DNA from: an uncultured Pirellulaceae bacterium
GTDB lineage: Bacteria > Planctomycetota > Planctomycetia > Pirellulales > Pirellulaceae
DNA: 64,000 bases
Reading direction: 5' to 3'
Assembly (NCBI GenBank): GCA_938083195.1
Contig: CALKCK010000025.1
Coordinates: 145,877-209,876 of the forward strand
Shown here: positions 42,984-51,957 of the stretch, one piece after another
Numbering within the stretch: position 1 is the first letter of the stretch
Layout of the letters: every line of letters begins with the position of its first letter
Translations under genes and position numbers: made by a program
The notes under the pieces: model-generated
The model's database searches: none
The model's input: the letters and a program-made list of their open reading frames with translations, nothing else
Told to the model about the DNA's origin: nothing

Positions 42984-44204
42984 ATGACGATGCCACCTCT
43001 TACCCGAGACCGTTGGTTGCGATGTCTCATCGCGATCATCGCACTTTGCCTCTTACATCCAGACTCACCAGTTCTGGCTGATGACGAGACCCAAATACTT
43101 CAACTGTTGGTTGAAACAATAAAACAAACGGATGACCCCAAGATTCAGGGATCGTTGATGCGTGGCATGATCAGCGGTCTAGAAGGGCGGCGGAAGGTTG
43201 CTGCACCAAAAAACTGGGCATCGCTTAACGCAAAATTCGCTCAAAATGCCGATCCCGAAATTCGTAATCTCGCACTCCAATTATCACAATTTTTTGGTGA
43301 TGCTGATGCTAAGCTGCTCGCCCTCAAGACAGTCCGCGATAAAAATGCGGAGCTCAAGTCTCGACGGCAAGCATTGCAATCTTTGCTGAACCAACAAAAT
43401 GAGGAAGCATCCGATTTACTCGAATTTCTAATAGAGGAACCCGAGCTACGCCTCGACGCAATTCGAGGCTACGCTGCAGTAGAAAATGCAGGCGGCCCAA
43501 CGGTTCTCATGGAACGATACAGCAAATTCACAGAGGAACAACGTCGTGCCGTAATTGAAACCCTGGCCAGTCGTCAATTTTACGCCGAACGACTCCTTCG
43601 TTCGCTCAAGGATAACACCATTCCCCGTAACGATATTCCTGTTCACGTCGCGCGATCACTAAATAAAATCCTTGGCCAATCTTTCATTGACTACTACGGC
43701 GAGGTCAAACCAGTCACGACGGACAGGATCAAGACAATTGCAAAATACAAACGCATGGTTTCGGGCTCCGCTCTTGAAAAAGCCAATGCTTCACGCGGTC
43801 GCGTAGTATTTAAAAAATCCTGTGCTTCCTGTCATATCCTATATGGCGACGGCGCGCAAATTGGACCAGACCTGACGGGATCTAATCGAGCCAACCTCGA
43901 CTACATTTTACTCAACAGCGTTGCCCCAAGTTACGACGTCCCGGAAAGCTATCAAATGGTCTTAATCCACACGATTGATGGGCGCTTGGTTACTGGGGTT
44001 ATTGCTGAAGAAGACGCAACGAAAGTAGTTCTCAAAACTGTCGAACAACCTAGATTGGTCATTGCAAAAGCTGACATCGAAACTCGCAAGTTATCGAAAA
44101 AATCATTGATGCCAGAAGGGCAATTGGATCAAATGAAGCCACAAGAAGTTCGAGACCTCATCAAATACCTACAAACCACCGAACAAGTGGAGCTGGCCAA
44201 ATGA
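42984..44204 (+). CDS. Exported c-type heme protein, Pirellula/Verrucomicrobium type
   Basis: A 406-residue exported protein. The signal segment 'RCLIAIIALCLLHPDSPVLA' is followed by helical HEAT-like repeats (about 35-230), then a heme c domain with CASCH (280-284) in 'GRVVFKKSCASCHILYGDGA'. 'QIGPDLTGSNRANLDYILLN' and 'MVLIHTIDGRLVTGVIAEED' are the characteristic elements of the planctomycete heme-binding domain (TIGR02603-like); the Met in 'SLMPEGQLDQM' could be the distal ligand. It overlaps the dehydrogenase gene by four bases (ATGA), so the pair is translationally coupled and likely forms an electron-transfer complex. Confidence 0.92.
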   Translation: MTMPPLTRDRWLRCLIAIIALCLLHPDSPVLADDETQILQLLVETIKQTDDPKIQGSLMRGMISGLEGRRKVAAPKNWASLNAKFAQNADPEIRNLALQLSQFFGDADAKLLALKTVRDKNAELKSRRQALQSLLNQQNEEASDLLEFLIEEPELRLDAIRGYAAVENAGGPTVLMERYSKFTEEQRRAVIETLASRQFYAERLLRSLKDNTIPRNDIPVHVARSLNKILGQSFIDYYGEVKPVTTDRIKTIAKYKRMVSGSALEKANASRGRVVFKKSCASCHILYGDGAQIGPDLTGSNRANLDYILLNSVAPSYDVPESYQMVLIHTIDGRLVTGVIAEEDATKVVLKTVEQPRLVIAKADIETRKLSKKSLMPEGQLDQMKPQEVRDLIKYLQTTEQVELAK

Positions 44205-47200
44205 GCATCCAACGTATCCATCCGATGTCTTTGAAATTCGTACTTCTGCTCGGCCTTTGCTTTGCAAGCAACTCGATCCACGCGCAAGACACTCCCTCGG
44301 ACTCCAAAAACCGTCTTCCTCAAAAACAGCACAAAACCAGCGATGCCCCGTTTTTGAAACCCAATCAAGCCGTCGCCCAAATGGCGATCCCAGACGGATT
44401 TGATGTTTCTGTTTTCGCCGCAGAACCCGACATTGCTGAACCAATTGCGTTCTGCTTCGACGATCGGGGGAGACTATGGGTCGCGGAAAACTTTAATTAC
44501 CAGACCCGCCGAAAGCATACCGATGAACCAGTCAGCCGAATCCAGATTCTGGAAGATACTGACGGCGACGGAATCTTCGACACCAAAAAAATCTTCACCG
44601 ACAAATTGACTTTTACCTCTGGAATCGCCTGCGGATTTGGCGGAGTCTTCGTCGGCTCTCCTCCAAATTTGACTTTTATCCCGGATGCTGATGGTGATGA
44701 TCAACCCGATGGCCCACCAGAAGTCTTACTCGACGGCTGGGGGATCAACGATCGGCATGAGACGCTCAACAGTTTCATTTGGGGACCGGATGGATGGCTG
44801 TATGGATGCCATGGTGTTTTTACAGAATCCAAAGTCGGCCTTCCCAATGCGCCGGAAAACGAGCGACAATTTATTGACGGAGGAATCTGGAGATACCATC
44901 CTGTAAAACACAAATTCGAAGTCTACGCCCGCGGGCTCTCCAACCCCTGGGGATTTGATTTCAATCAACATGGCCAAGGATTCGCAACCTGCTGTGTCAT
45001 TCCTCATTTATTCCATATCGTTCAAGGGGGCGTTTATCACAAACAAAGTAAACCCCATGTGAATCCGCATATTTATGACGATATAAAAACCATTCGTGAC
45101 CACACCCATTTGTCTGCTCATGGCGGTGCACGTTTTTATCTCGCCGATACGTTTCCCAAAGAATATCGCAATCGCCTTTTCATGTGCAATATTCACGAAC
45201 ACGCGGTACTCACCGACGTCATGAAGCCAGCCGGTTCCAGTTTCATTGGACAACATGGCGATGACTTTATGCCGACCAACGACCTCGCATGGGTGGGATT
45301 CAGCGTTGAAATTGGGCCCGAAGGCGGCGTCTACATTCTTGACTGGCACGACACGGACGTTTGCGGCAATTCCGTTAATTTCCCAAACAGCGGCCGCGTT
45401 TACAGAATCATGCCCGAGAATAGCCAACCATCTACCTGCCCGGATTTAGGTGAGATGTCCGATTTGGAATTGGTGGACCTTCAAAACCATTCCAACGATT
45501 GGTTCGTACGTCAAGCAAGAACGCTCTTGCACTATCGAACCGCCTCAGAAAACCTCGATCGACCAGCAGTCCATGCTGCATTATTGAAAAACTTCGAAAC
45601 AGCTGGTAGCTCTCCCAAACGTCTCCGCTCCCTCTGGGCACTCCAAGTCACCGGCGGATTACCAGAAACGAAATTACTCCAACTTCTAACTCACCAAGAT
45701 GAATATGTGCGTGGCTGGGCCATTCAATTTCTATGCGACGACAGCCCGACACATGCCTTTGCTAACTCTATCGAATCAGACTCACCCCGTCTTAGCAATT
45801 CCGTGATTGACCGCTTAGCTTCACTGGCCGGCAACGATCCATCGCCCGTCGTCCGACTCTATCTTTCTGCCGCAGTACAGCGACTTCCCTTCGAACAACG
45901 CTGGCCGATTCTCGAAGGACTCGTCAGCCATTCTAAAGATATTGCTGATAACAACCTTCCCAGAATGTACTGGTTTGGGATTGAACCGATGGTGGTGGAG
46001 CATCCGAAAGAGGCCTTGGAATTAGTGACCGCGGGGAAGATTCCCGTCCTGCAGGAGTTTGTTGCCAGACGATTGGTGAGTCAAAACAATAAACCTGTTG
46101 GAAAAAAACGACCCAAGATTACAAAAATGAAACCGGAATGGCAGCGAATGCTGCAGTCCGTTGCACCAGGCTTTAAGGTCAGGAACGTTGGCGAGGGCGG
46201 AGTGGTTCGACACGACATTTTCCGAAACCGAACTGCAATCCAGACACATCCGCTCGACAAAAAAATCTCCTGTGACTTGTACCGTGAATTTAAAGTGCCA
46301 GCCAATCAAGCCACAGCGCTGAACCTTCAAGTCAGTCATCACCCGCATGGCGATTGGCAACTTCGCGTCCTGGCCAATGATAAATTACTGAAAAAAAGAT
46401 TGATTAGCAGTAAATCAGTCGGGACCAATGAGTGGCTCGAGGTCTCGGTCGATCTCACCCAATTTGCCGGACAGACGATTAAACTATCGATCGAAAACAG
46501 AGCGAATGATTGGTTTAATGAATGGGCTTATTGGAACGAAGTTAAAATCGAGAGCCAGCCCCTTCCAGCGAAGAGTGAGAAAACAAAAATCATCTTTATC
46601 TCGGGCAAACCAAGTCATGGAAAAATGGAGCACGAACACAGAGCCGGTAATATGATCCTTGCCAAAGCACTGAATGACTCCGGCTTGAACGTCGAAGCTC
46701 AACTCGTGCCACACTACGGATACCCCAAGGACACATCCCTTCTCGACGATGCCTCGACCATCGTCGTTTTCAGCACTGGACACCGTGGTCACACACTAAA
46801 ATCTCATCTTGATGAATTTGATGAGCTCATGAAAAAGGGCATTGGCGTTGTCATGATTCACTGGGCTACCGAAGCAGAGAAGGGGAAAGCTGGTGAGAAG
46901 TTCTTAGATTGGATGGGGGGATTCTGCGATCTCAACTGGTCAGTTAACCCTCACTGGAAACCAAATTTCACCCAATTCCCTGACCACCCAGTTAGCAACG
47001 GCGTTGAGCCATTCAGCGTTGATGATGAATGGTATTACCACATGCGTTTCCGCGACAAGATGGAAGGTGTCACACCCATCCTGTCAGACCTCCCACCTCC
47101 TGAAACGCTTCGCCGCCCCGATGGGGATCGCAGCGGCAACCCTACGGTTCGCGCAGCGGTCGCCAACGGAGAACCACAACACGTGGCCTGGGCTTATCAA

Positions 47201-47383
47201 CGCCCGGATGGAGGACGGGGCTTCGGATTTACGGGAGCTCACAATCATGAAAGCTGGCGAGACGATAATTTTAGAAAAGTAGTTCTCAATGCAATCCTTT
47301 GGACAGCAAAAGTAAAAGTCCCAAGCGATGGTTGCCCCTCACCGACTCCCGACAAAATCCAGATTCAAAAAAACATTGACTGA
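44201..47383 (+). CDS. PVC-type membrane-bound dehydrogenase with C-terminal ThuA domain
   Basis: A 1060-residue exported protein with a signal peptide (MSLKFVLLLGLCFASNSIHA, from residue 9). Residues about 60-410 form the beta-propeller of the PVC dehydrogenase family (TIGR02604-like): 'DGFDVSVFAAEPDIAEPIAF', 'DDRGRLWVAENFNYQTR', 'FIWGPDGWLYGCHGVF' and 'GLSNPWGFDFNQHGQGF'. A HEAT-like segment follows (about 420-620), then a beta-rich carbohydrate-binding-like region (about 670-780). From about 794 ('KIIFISGKPSHGKMEHEHRA') to 1045 comes a ThuA-like domain, related to trehalose/sugar utilisation proteins ('GVVMIHWATEAEKGKAG', 'VAWAYQRPDGGRGFGFTGAH'). The partner is the overlapping c-heme protein. 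A role in oxidising sugars or polyols at the cell surface is inferred. Confidence 0.9.
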   Translation: MSIQRIHPMSLKFVLLLGLCFASNSIHAQDTPSDSKNRLPQKQHKTSDAPFLKPNQAVAQMAIPDGFDVSVFAAEPDIAEPIAFCFDDRGRLWVAENFNYQTRRKHTDEPVSRIQILEDTDGDGIFDTKKIFTDKLTFTSGIACGFGGVFVGSPPNLTFIPDADGDDQPDGPPEVLLDGWGINDRHETLNSFIWGPDGWLYGCHGVFTESKVGLPNAPENERQFIDGGIWRYHPVKHKFEVYARGLSNPWGFDFNQHGQGFATCCVIPHLFHIVQGGVYHKQSKPHVNPHIYDDIKTIRDHTHLSAHGGARFYLADTFPKEYRNRLFMCNIHEHAVLTDVMKPAGSSFIGQHGDDFMPTNDLAWVGFSVEIGPEGGVYILDWHDTDVCGNSVNFPNSGRVYRIMPENSQPSTCPDLGEMSDLELVDLQNHSNDWFVRQARTLLHYRTASENLDRPAVHAALLKNFETAGSSPKRLRSLWALQVTGGLPETKLLQLLTHQDEYVRGWAIQFLCDDSPTHAFANSIESDSPRLSNSVIDRLASLAGNDPSPVVRLYLSAAVQRLPFEQRWPILEGLVSHSKDIADNNLPRMYWFGIEPMVVEHPKEALELVTAGKIPVLQEFVARRLVSQNNKPVGKKRPKITKMKPEWQRMLQSVAPGFKVRNVGEGGVVRHDIFRNRTAIQTHPLDKKISCDLYREFKVPANQATALNLQVSHHPHGDWQLRVLANDKLLKKRLISSKSVGTNEWLEVSVDLTQFAGQTIKLSIENRANDWFNEWAYWNEVKIESQPLPAKSEKTKIIFISGKPSHGKMEHEHRAGNMILAKALNDSGLNVEAQLVPHYGYPKDTSLLDDASTIVVFSTGHRGHTLKSHLDEFDELMKKGIGVVMIHWATEAEKGKAGEKFLDWMGGFCDLNWSVNPHWKPNFTQFPDHPVSNGVEPFSVDDEWYYHMRFRDKMEGVTPILSDLPPPETLRRPDGDRSGNPTVRAAVANGEPQHVAWAYQRPDGGRGFGFTGAHNHESWRDDNFRKVVLNAILWTAKVKVPSDGCPSPTPDKIQIQKNID

Positions 47384-47507
47384 CGCCTACCACTAGCTTG
47401 GACCGGCAAAACCAGCCTAACGTCCCAATCAGATTTATTTAGTTCTGCCTCAGCATTCATTTCCCTTAGTTAATCCAGCCAGCAACAAAACAACAGGATA
47501 GAAAACC

Positions 47508-49091
47508 ATGTTTTTTTACTATGCAACAAGATTGATTGGACTAGTTTTGCTTGGCTGGCTTACTTTCTGCGATACGGAAAACCAACTCACTGCTGAAACG
47601 CGCCCCAACATTATCTTGATCTTTGGGGACGACATGGGGCTCGACTGTGTCAGTGCGTTCAATGATCGCCTCGGCCTCAAAACTCCGCACATAGATCGAC
47701 TCGCCGGTGAAGGTGTTTCGTTTATGGATGCTCATTCCACTTCGGCGGTTTGCTCTCCGTCCCGTTACGGCTTACTGACTGGCCGATACAACTGGCGTTC
47801 AAGGCTCAAGCGAGGCATCGTTGGCAAATGGGAACGCCCGCTTATTGAACCCAACCGCCTAACCCTGCCTGAAATGCTTCGCCAGCGTGGATACCACACC
47901 CACATGATCGGAAAATGGCATCTCGGATTTAATTGGCCGAGTAAAAACCAGAAAACTGGTGAGCCTCCCACCTATACGTCAAAGCTGGCGGAAATTGATT
48001 TCAGCGGTGACATTCAAAATGGCCCCAACGGAAGAGGATTTGATTATTGGTTTGGAGATGATGTCCCCAATTGGCCACCCTATGCGTGGCGGGAAAATGA
48101 CAAATTGCTGGGAACCATCTCTACCACTGCCGAAAAACTGAAGCTAACAGAATACACCGGAGTCAACCCAGGACCGGCCGTCGCGGAATGGCGTTTGGAA
48201 TCTGTTTTACCAGAATACGGAAAACGTTGTGCGGAATTTATTCATTCTCAAAAAGACACAGAGAAACCTTTTTTCCTCTACTTTCCAATGCCGTCACCCC
48301 ATTCGCCAATTGCACCCGACCAACCATGGAAAGGAACCAGTGGCGTTAGTGAATACGCTGATTTTCTAATTGAAACTGATGCCATCGTGGGGCAATTACT
48401 GAAAGCGCTCGACGACTCGCAACAATCAAAAAATACAATTGTCATCTTCACAACTGACAATGGCACATCGCCTATCGCAAAGTTTGAGTCTCTTGCCGAA
48501 AAGGGAGTCCACCTTACTGAAAATTTTCGGGGTAACAAAGCCGATGCCTTCGAAGGTGGACACCGAGTTCCACTGGTCGTTCGCTGGCCAGGAGTCACAC
48601 AGCCCAACTCCCGGACTAACGAAGTCGTTTCACTAGTTGACATCATGGCAACCTTGGCGGAAATCACCAACTACGACCTGCCAGATGAAGCTGCGGAAGA
48701 CAGCATGAGTCTCGCTCCACTGTTGCATGGCAAGCGATTAGATCAACCACTTCACGAAGCGATTGTCTGCCACTCAATTTCTGGACATTTTGCCGTTCGA
48801 CAAGGCGGAGAGAATGGCCAATGGAAAACACTTTTTTGTCGTGGCTCAGGCGGTTGGAGTACGCCGCGTGAAGCAGCAGCTGGCAAACAAAATCTTCCCG
48901 CAGTGCAACTTTATGACATGAGAAACGACCCAAAAGAATCAGTCAATGTGCATCTTCAGCACCCAGAGATCGTCCAGCAAATGACCGAAACTCTGAGGCG
49001 TTTCATTGAAAACGGGCGGAGCACCCCCGGCACCCCGCAAACGAACGACAAGAACTCCGTTCACTGGCCAAATGTTCCTTGGAACAAGTAA
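47508..49091 (+). CDS. Secreted sulfatase (formylglycine-dependent), second paralog
   Basis: A 527-residue exported sulfatase. The signal segment 'LIGLVLLGWLTFCDTENQLT' precedes 'NIILIFGDDMGLDCVSA' with the metal Asp pair (D41-D42). The formylglycine motif is the canonical C82-S-P-S-R in 'SAVCSPSRYGLLTGRYNWRS'. 'HTHMIGKWHLGFNW' and 'VIFTTDNGTSPIAK' are further active-site parts. It shares subfamily-specific segments with the sulfatase at 36383. Its location after the dehydrogenase pair and before an esterase suggests a loose island for degrading sulfated, acylated polysaccharides. The substrate is unknown. Confidence 0.94.
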   Translation: MFFYYATRLIGLVLLGWLTFCDTENQLTAETRPNIILIFGDDMGLDCVSAFNDRLGLKTPHIDRLAGEGVSFMDAHSTSAVCSPSRYGLLTGRYNWRSRLKRGIVGKWERPLIEPNRLTLPEMLRQRGYHTHMIGKWHLGFNWPSKNQKTGEPPTYTSKLAEIDFSGDIQNGPNGRGFDYWFGDDVPNWPPYAWRENDKLLGTISTTAEKLKLTEYTGVNPGPAVAEWRLESVLPEYGKRCAEFIHSQKDTEKPFFLYFPMPSPHSPIAPDQPWKGTSGVSEYADFLIETDAIVGQLLKALDDSQQSKNTIVIFTTDNGTSPIAKFESLAEKGVHLTENFRGNKADAFEGGHRVPLVVRWPGVTQPNSRTNEVVSLVDIMATLAEITNYDLPDEAAEDSMSLAPLLHGKRLDQPLHEAIVCHSISGHFAVRQGGENGQWKTLFCRGSGGWSTPREAAAGKQNLPAVQLYDMRNDPKESVNVHLQHPEIVQQMTETLRRFIENGRSTPGTPQTNDKNSVHWPNVPWNK

Positions 49092-49103
49092 ATTCTCAAC
49101 GGA

Positions 49104-49997
49104 CTACTTGGCAAGTTTCCCGTTAGCAAAGCCTAACTCCTGCATCCATTCGATGCATAACTGAGGCCATGCAAAGGCGGCTTTGGTACCGACAGCCAGC
49201 CCAATTCCGTGCCGACCTTGCTCAAAAACATGCAACGAAACAGGAACTTGGTGTTGCTTACAGGCCAGGTAATACTCAATGCTATTTTCGACCGGAACAG
49301 CTTTGTCCTGAGTGGTGTGCCACAAGAAAGTAGGTGGTGTTTTCGCATCTACTTGTTCTTCATTGGAGTAGAACTGGACCAGTTCTTTCTCGGCTTTATC
49401 TCCTATTAAATTTCGCTGAGAACCTCGATGAGTATAGGGCTTGCCAAACCCAATCACGGGGTAACAGAGAACGGAAAAATTTGGCCGACAGGGCATCCCG
49501 TCAATCTCATCACCCACTAATTTGCCGATACTCTCATGAGTCGAAGCAGACGATGCGAGATGTCCACCCGCCGAAAATCCGAGCACTCCCACCTTTTCTG
49601 GATTGATTTTCCACTCCTTGGCATTTTTTCGAACCATCCGAATCGCACGCTGTACATCCATCAATGGGTAGGGGTGCCCGTATCCTTTTCCTCGATGGCG
49701 ATAATCACAGATGAATGCTGAGATCCCATTCTTATTGAGCCACTCTGCAACCTGATGCCCCTCGTGCCCCATGGCTAAACCGCCATATCCCCCGCCTGGA
49801 CAGATTACTACCGCCGTTCCCGAAGGATTCTCAGATGCGGGATAGAGAATCAAGCGAGGCATATCCTTTTCCTCAGTTCCAGCCGCGCCGGGTACGTTGT
49901 TCGCCCACAACGAAACCACTTCCGGTTCTGCACTAAATGAGTAATTACTAAATGCACACAACCACAAAACCAGACAGCCTAAAGTCCCAATTCGCAT
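49104..49997 (-). CDS. Secreted alpha/beta-hydrolase esterase (BD-FAE/acetylxylan-esterase-like)
   Basis: A 297-residue exported esterase from ATG 49997, which gives a signal peptide (MRIGTLGCLVLWLCAFSNYS, then FSAE); the open frame extends upstream to 50144 but without a signal. 'AVVICPGGGYGGLAMGHEG' is the oxyanion region and 'VGVLGFSAGGHLASSAST' the nucleophile elbow (GFSAGG). 'TPPTFLWHTTQDKAVPVENS' holds the catalytic Asp and 'VFEQGRHGIGLAVG' the His. The family includes acetyl-xylan and feruloyl esterases that remove acyl groups from polysaccharides. It is convergent with the sulfatase gene, supporting a carbohydrate role. Confidence 0.9.
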   Translation of the reverse strand: MRIGTLGCLVLWLCAFSNYSFSAEPEVVSLWANNVPGAAGTEEKDMPRLILYPASENPSGTAVVICPGGGYGGLAMGHEGHQVAEWLNKNGISAFICDYRHRGKGYGHPYPLMDVQRAIRMVRKNAKEWKINPEKVGVLGFSAGGHLASSASTHESIGKLVGDEIDGMPCRPNFSVLCYPVIGFGKPYTHRGSQRNLIGDKAEKELVQFYSNEEQVDAKTPPTFLWHTTQDKAVPVENSIEYYLACKQHQVPVSLHVFEQGRHGIGLAVGTKAAFAWPQLCIEWMQELGFANGKLAK

Positions 49998-50177
49998 CAC
50001 ACCTATTCCTTTGTTAAGTCTTAGTCGCCTCCAAGCTACCACTTCAACGAATCCAGAACAATAAATATTTCCCTCATACGTTACCGATTCTTGGCACCGG
50101 ATCTTGCCAAGTACGACAGGCAGTAATTCAAAAAATTGCAGCAATCAAATAATCGGATAAACTAAATCCCTGCCAAA

Positions 50178-51188
50178 ATGAACTTGGTTACATTGATTAA
50201 CAGAGTCAGATTACCGACCCTGAGTACAGGCCCCCGATTGCGAGTCCGAAACTTGAAGCCTTCCAACATCATATTACGCCCGATGGTTCGCGATGACTGG
50301 CCGGAAGTAGCCAGCTTGATCTACAAAGGAACCAACCACTGGTATCAATCGCATGGCATGAATGCCATTTTCACCGGAGCAGTTGAAGACACTGAACTTT
50401 TTTGTGAGGTTTACGAAGATCTCGATCCGGGATGCTGTATTTTGGCGGTTGAGCAGTCGAGTCAACGGATCGCCGGTTCCTGTTTCTTCCACCCCCGTGA
50501 AACCCATATCTCACTTGGAATCATGAATGTGCATCCCGATGCAATGGGTCAGAAAATTGCCAGCCGACTGCTTGCTCACATTACAAGCATGGCAGATGAC
50601 CAGCACAAACCGGTGCGTCTCGTTTCGAGCGCCCTTAACTTAGACTCATTTTCGCTTTACACCCGAGCTGGATTTACGCCGTGCACCACCTATCAAGACA
50701 TGATACTGAGCGTTCCCGAAGCCGGAATTGACCATTCCCCCACAGGTCTCAATCGAGTCAGAAAGGCCACCCTGGCCGACGTCTCCAATATGGTAGCACT
50801 GGAAATGGAGCTCAATCATATGGTTCGGGAAAAAGACTACCGGTATTTCATCGAAAACAAATCCGGCATCTGGCATGTCTCAGTTTATGAAAACGATACG
50901 GGCGACCTCGATGGATTTCTCGTATCAGTTCAACACGCTGCAAGTAACATGCTCGGACCTGGCGTTGCTCGAACTGACCAACAGGCAGCTGCGCTGATTC
51001 ATGCAGAACTTAATTGCAATCGAGGGCGCTCTCCCGTTTTCTTAATCCCAGTCGCACGCCCTGAATTGGTTAAAACAATGTACCAATGGGGAGCTCGAAA
51101 CTGCGAAATTCATTTTTCACAAGTGCGAGGCGATTGGTCACCAACCGAAGGCGTGGTCATGCCGACCTTTATGCCGGAAACTGGATAA
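50178..51188 (+). CDS. Tandem GNAT-fold acetyltransferase-like protein
   Basis: A 336-residue protein with two GNAT-like halves. The first (about 30-180) has 'IILRPMVRDDWPEVASLIYK', 'CCILAVEQSSQRIAGSCFFH', and the acetyl-CoA loop region 'GIMNVHPDAMGQKIASRLLA' leading to 'SFSLYTRAGFTPC'. The second (about 190-330) has 'NRVRKATLADVSNMVALEME' and 'DLDGFLVSVQHAASNMLGPG' but a weaker CoA motif. A substrate is not evident. A non-homologous N-terminal leader of about 28 residues is present. Its stop lies 53 bases before cutA on the same strand. Confidence 0.82.
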   Translation: MNLVTLINRVRLPTLSTGPRLRVRNLKPSNIILRPMVRDDWPEVASLIYKGTNHWYQSHGMNAIFTGAVEDTELFCEVYEDLDPGCCILAVEQSSQRIAGSCFFHPRETHISLGIMNVHPDAMGQKIASRLLAHITSMADDQHKPVRLVSSALNLDSFSLYTRAGFTPCTTYQDMILSVPEAGIDHSPTGLNRVRKATLADVSNMVALEMELNHMVREKDYRYFIENKSGIWHVSVYENDTGDLDGFLVSVQHAASNMLGPGVARTDQQAAALIHAELNCNRGRSPVFLIPVARPELVKTMYQWGARNCEIHFSQVRGDWSPTEGVVMPTFMPETG

Positions 51189-51241
51189 CAAACCAAGCGT
51201 TTTGCCGTGATTTTCACCAACACATTGAAAGTAGGGAATTC

Positions 51242-51589
51242 GTGTCAGACCTAGAATTGAACCATTCCAGTCCGCACCAGATTGCGATGGTTTTGACGAC
51301 CACCGATTCCCAAACCGTTGCCGAAGCAATCGCCAAGGAACTGGTCTCAAACAAACTTGCCGCATGCGTCCAAATCGATGGGCCTATTAAAAGTGTTTAT
51401 GTCTGGGAGGACAAACTGGAGTCGTCGCAGGAACTCCGTCTATCAATCAAAACAACGCAAGCGAACGTTGCAAAGGTCGTCGAGTCAATCAAAACATTAC
51501 ACAACTATGAGCTCCCCCAGATCCTATCCATCCCTGTCTCTGGCGGAAATGACGACTACTTGAAATGGGTAGCAGCCCATATCCAATGA
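51242..51589 (+). CDS. cutA: CutA1 divalent-cation tolerance protein
   Basis: About 115 residues with the CutA core: 'IAMVLTTTDSQTVAEAIAKE', 'LAACVQIDGPIKSVYVWEDK', 'ELRLSIKTTQANVAKVVESI' and 'YELPQILSIPVSGGNDDYLK' followed by W. CutA1 is a trimeric ferredoxin-like protein linked to copper and other divalent metal tolerance and to signalling. GTG 51242 has AGGGA close upstream; a shorter start at ATG 51288 would begin directly at the first strand, as in some CutA proteins. It follows the GNAT gene closely and may share its transcript. Confidence 0.9.
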   Translation: MSDLELNHSSPHQIAMVLTTTDSQTVAEAIAKELVSNKLAACVQIDGPIKSVYVWEDKLESSQELRLSIKTTQANVAKVVESIKTLHNYELPQILSIPVSGGNDDYLKWVAAHIQ

Positions 51590-51621
51590 GACAATTCCAC
51601 GGAAACATCTGTTGAGGAAAG

Positions 51622-51705
51622 TGCGGACGAGAGGACTTGAACCTCCACGCCCTTGCCCCCACTAGAACCTGAATCTAGCGCGTCTGCCAATTCCGCCGCA
51701 TGTGC
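51622..51705 (-). tRNA. tRNA-Leu (anticodon CAG), with several disrupted helices
   Basis: The minus strand reads a tRNA-Leu with D-arm GCGGAATTGGCAGACGC, anticodon arm CTAGA-TTCAGGT-TCTAG (anticodon CAG) and T-arm GGAGG-TTCAAGT-CCTCT. The 3' acceptor strand is CGTCCGC with discriminator A, and no CCA is encoded. The 5' acceptor strand is GCACATG, giving mismatches at pairs 3-70 (A-C) and 4-69 (C-C), and position 8 is C instead of the near-universal T. The long variable arm (GGGGGCAAGGGC) cannot form its usual G/C stem. It may be a pseudogene or a diverged gene. Confidence 0.75.
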
Positions 51706-51957
51706 GATTGCAAGATTATCGAGGTTTTCATTTGTTTGTCGAGAATCGCTTTGTCGGAGTTATTACTTTTGAACTGACTGTTTATCGAAAAACCATTTTC
51801 TATGCGAAATTGGAAGAAGTTTGCTTCTCTGGCACTTGAAAACGCTCACCTCGTAAATCATCCTATTTTTATTAGCAATCTGGGTCGAACCAACTCGCAC
51901 AGCGATCCATATACTAGTTAAGAGACAGCTTAATCACTTGCACAGGATGAACCCCAG

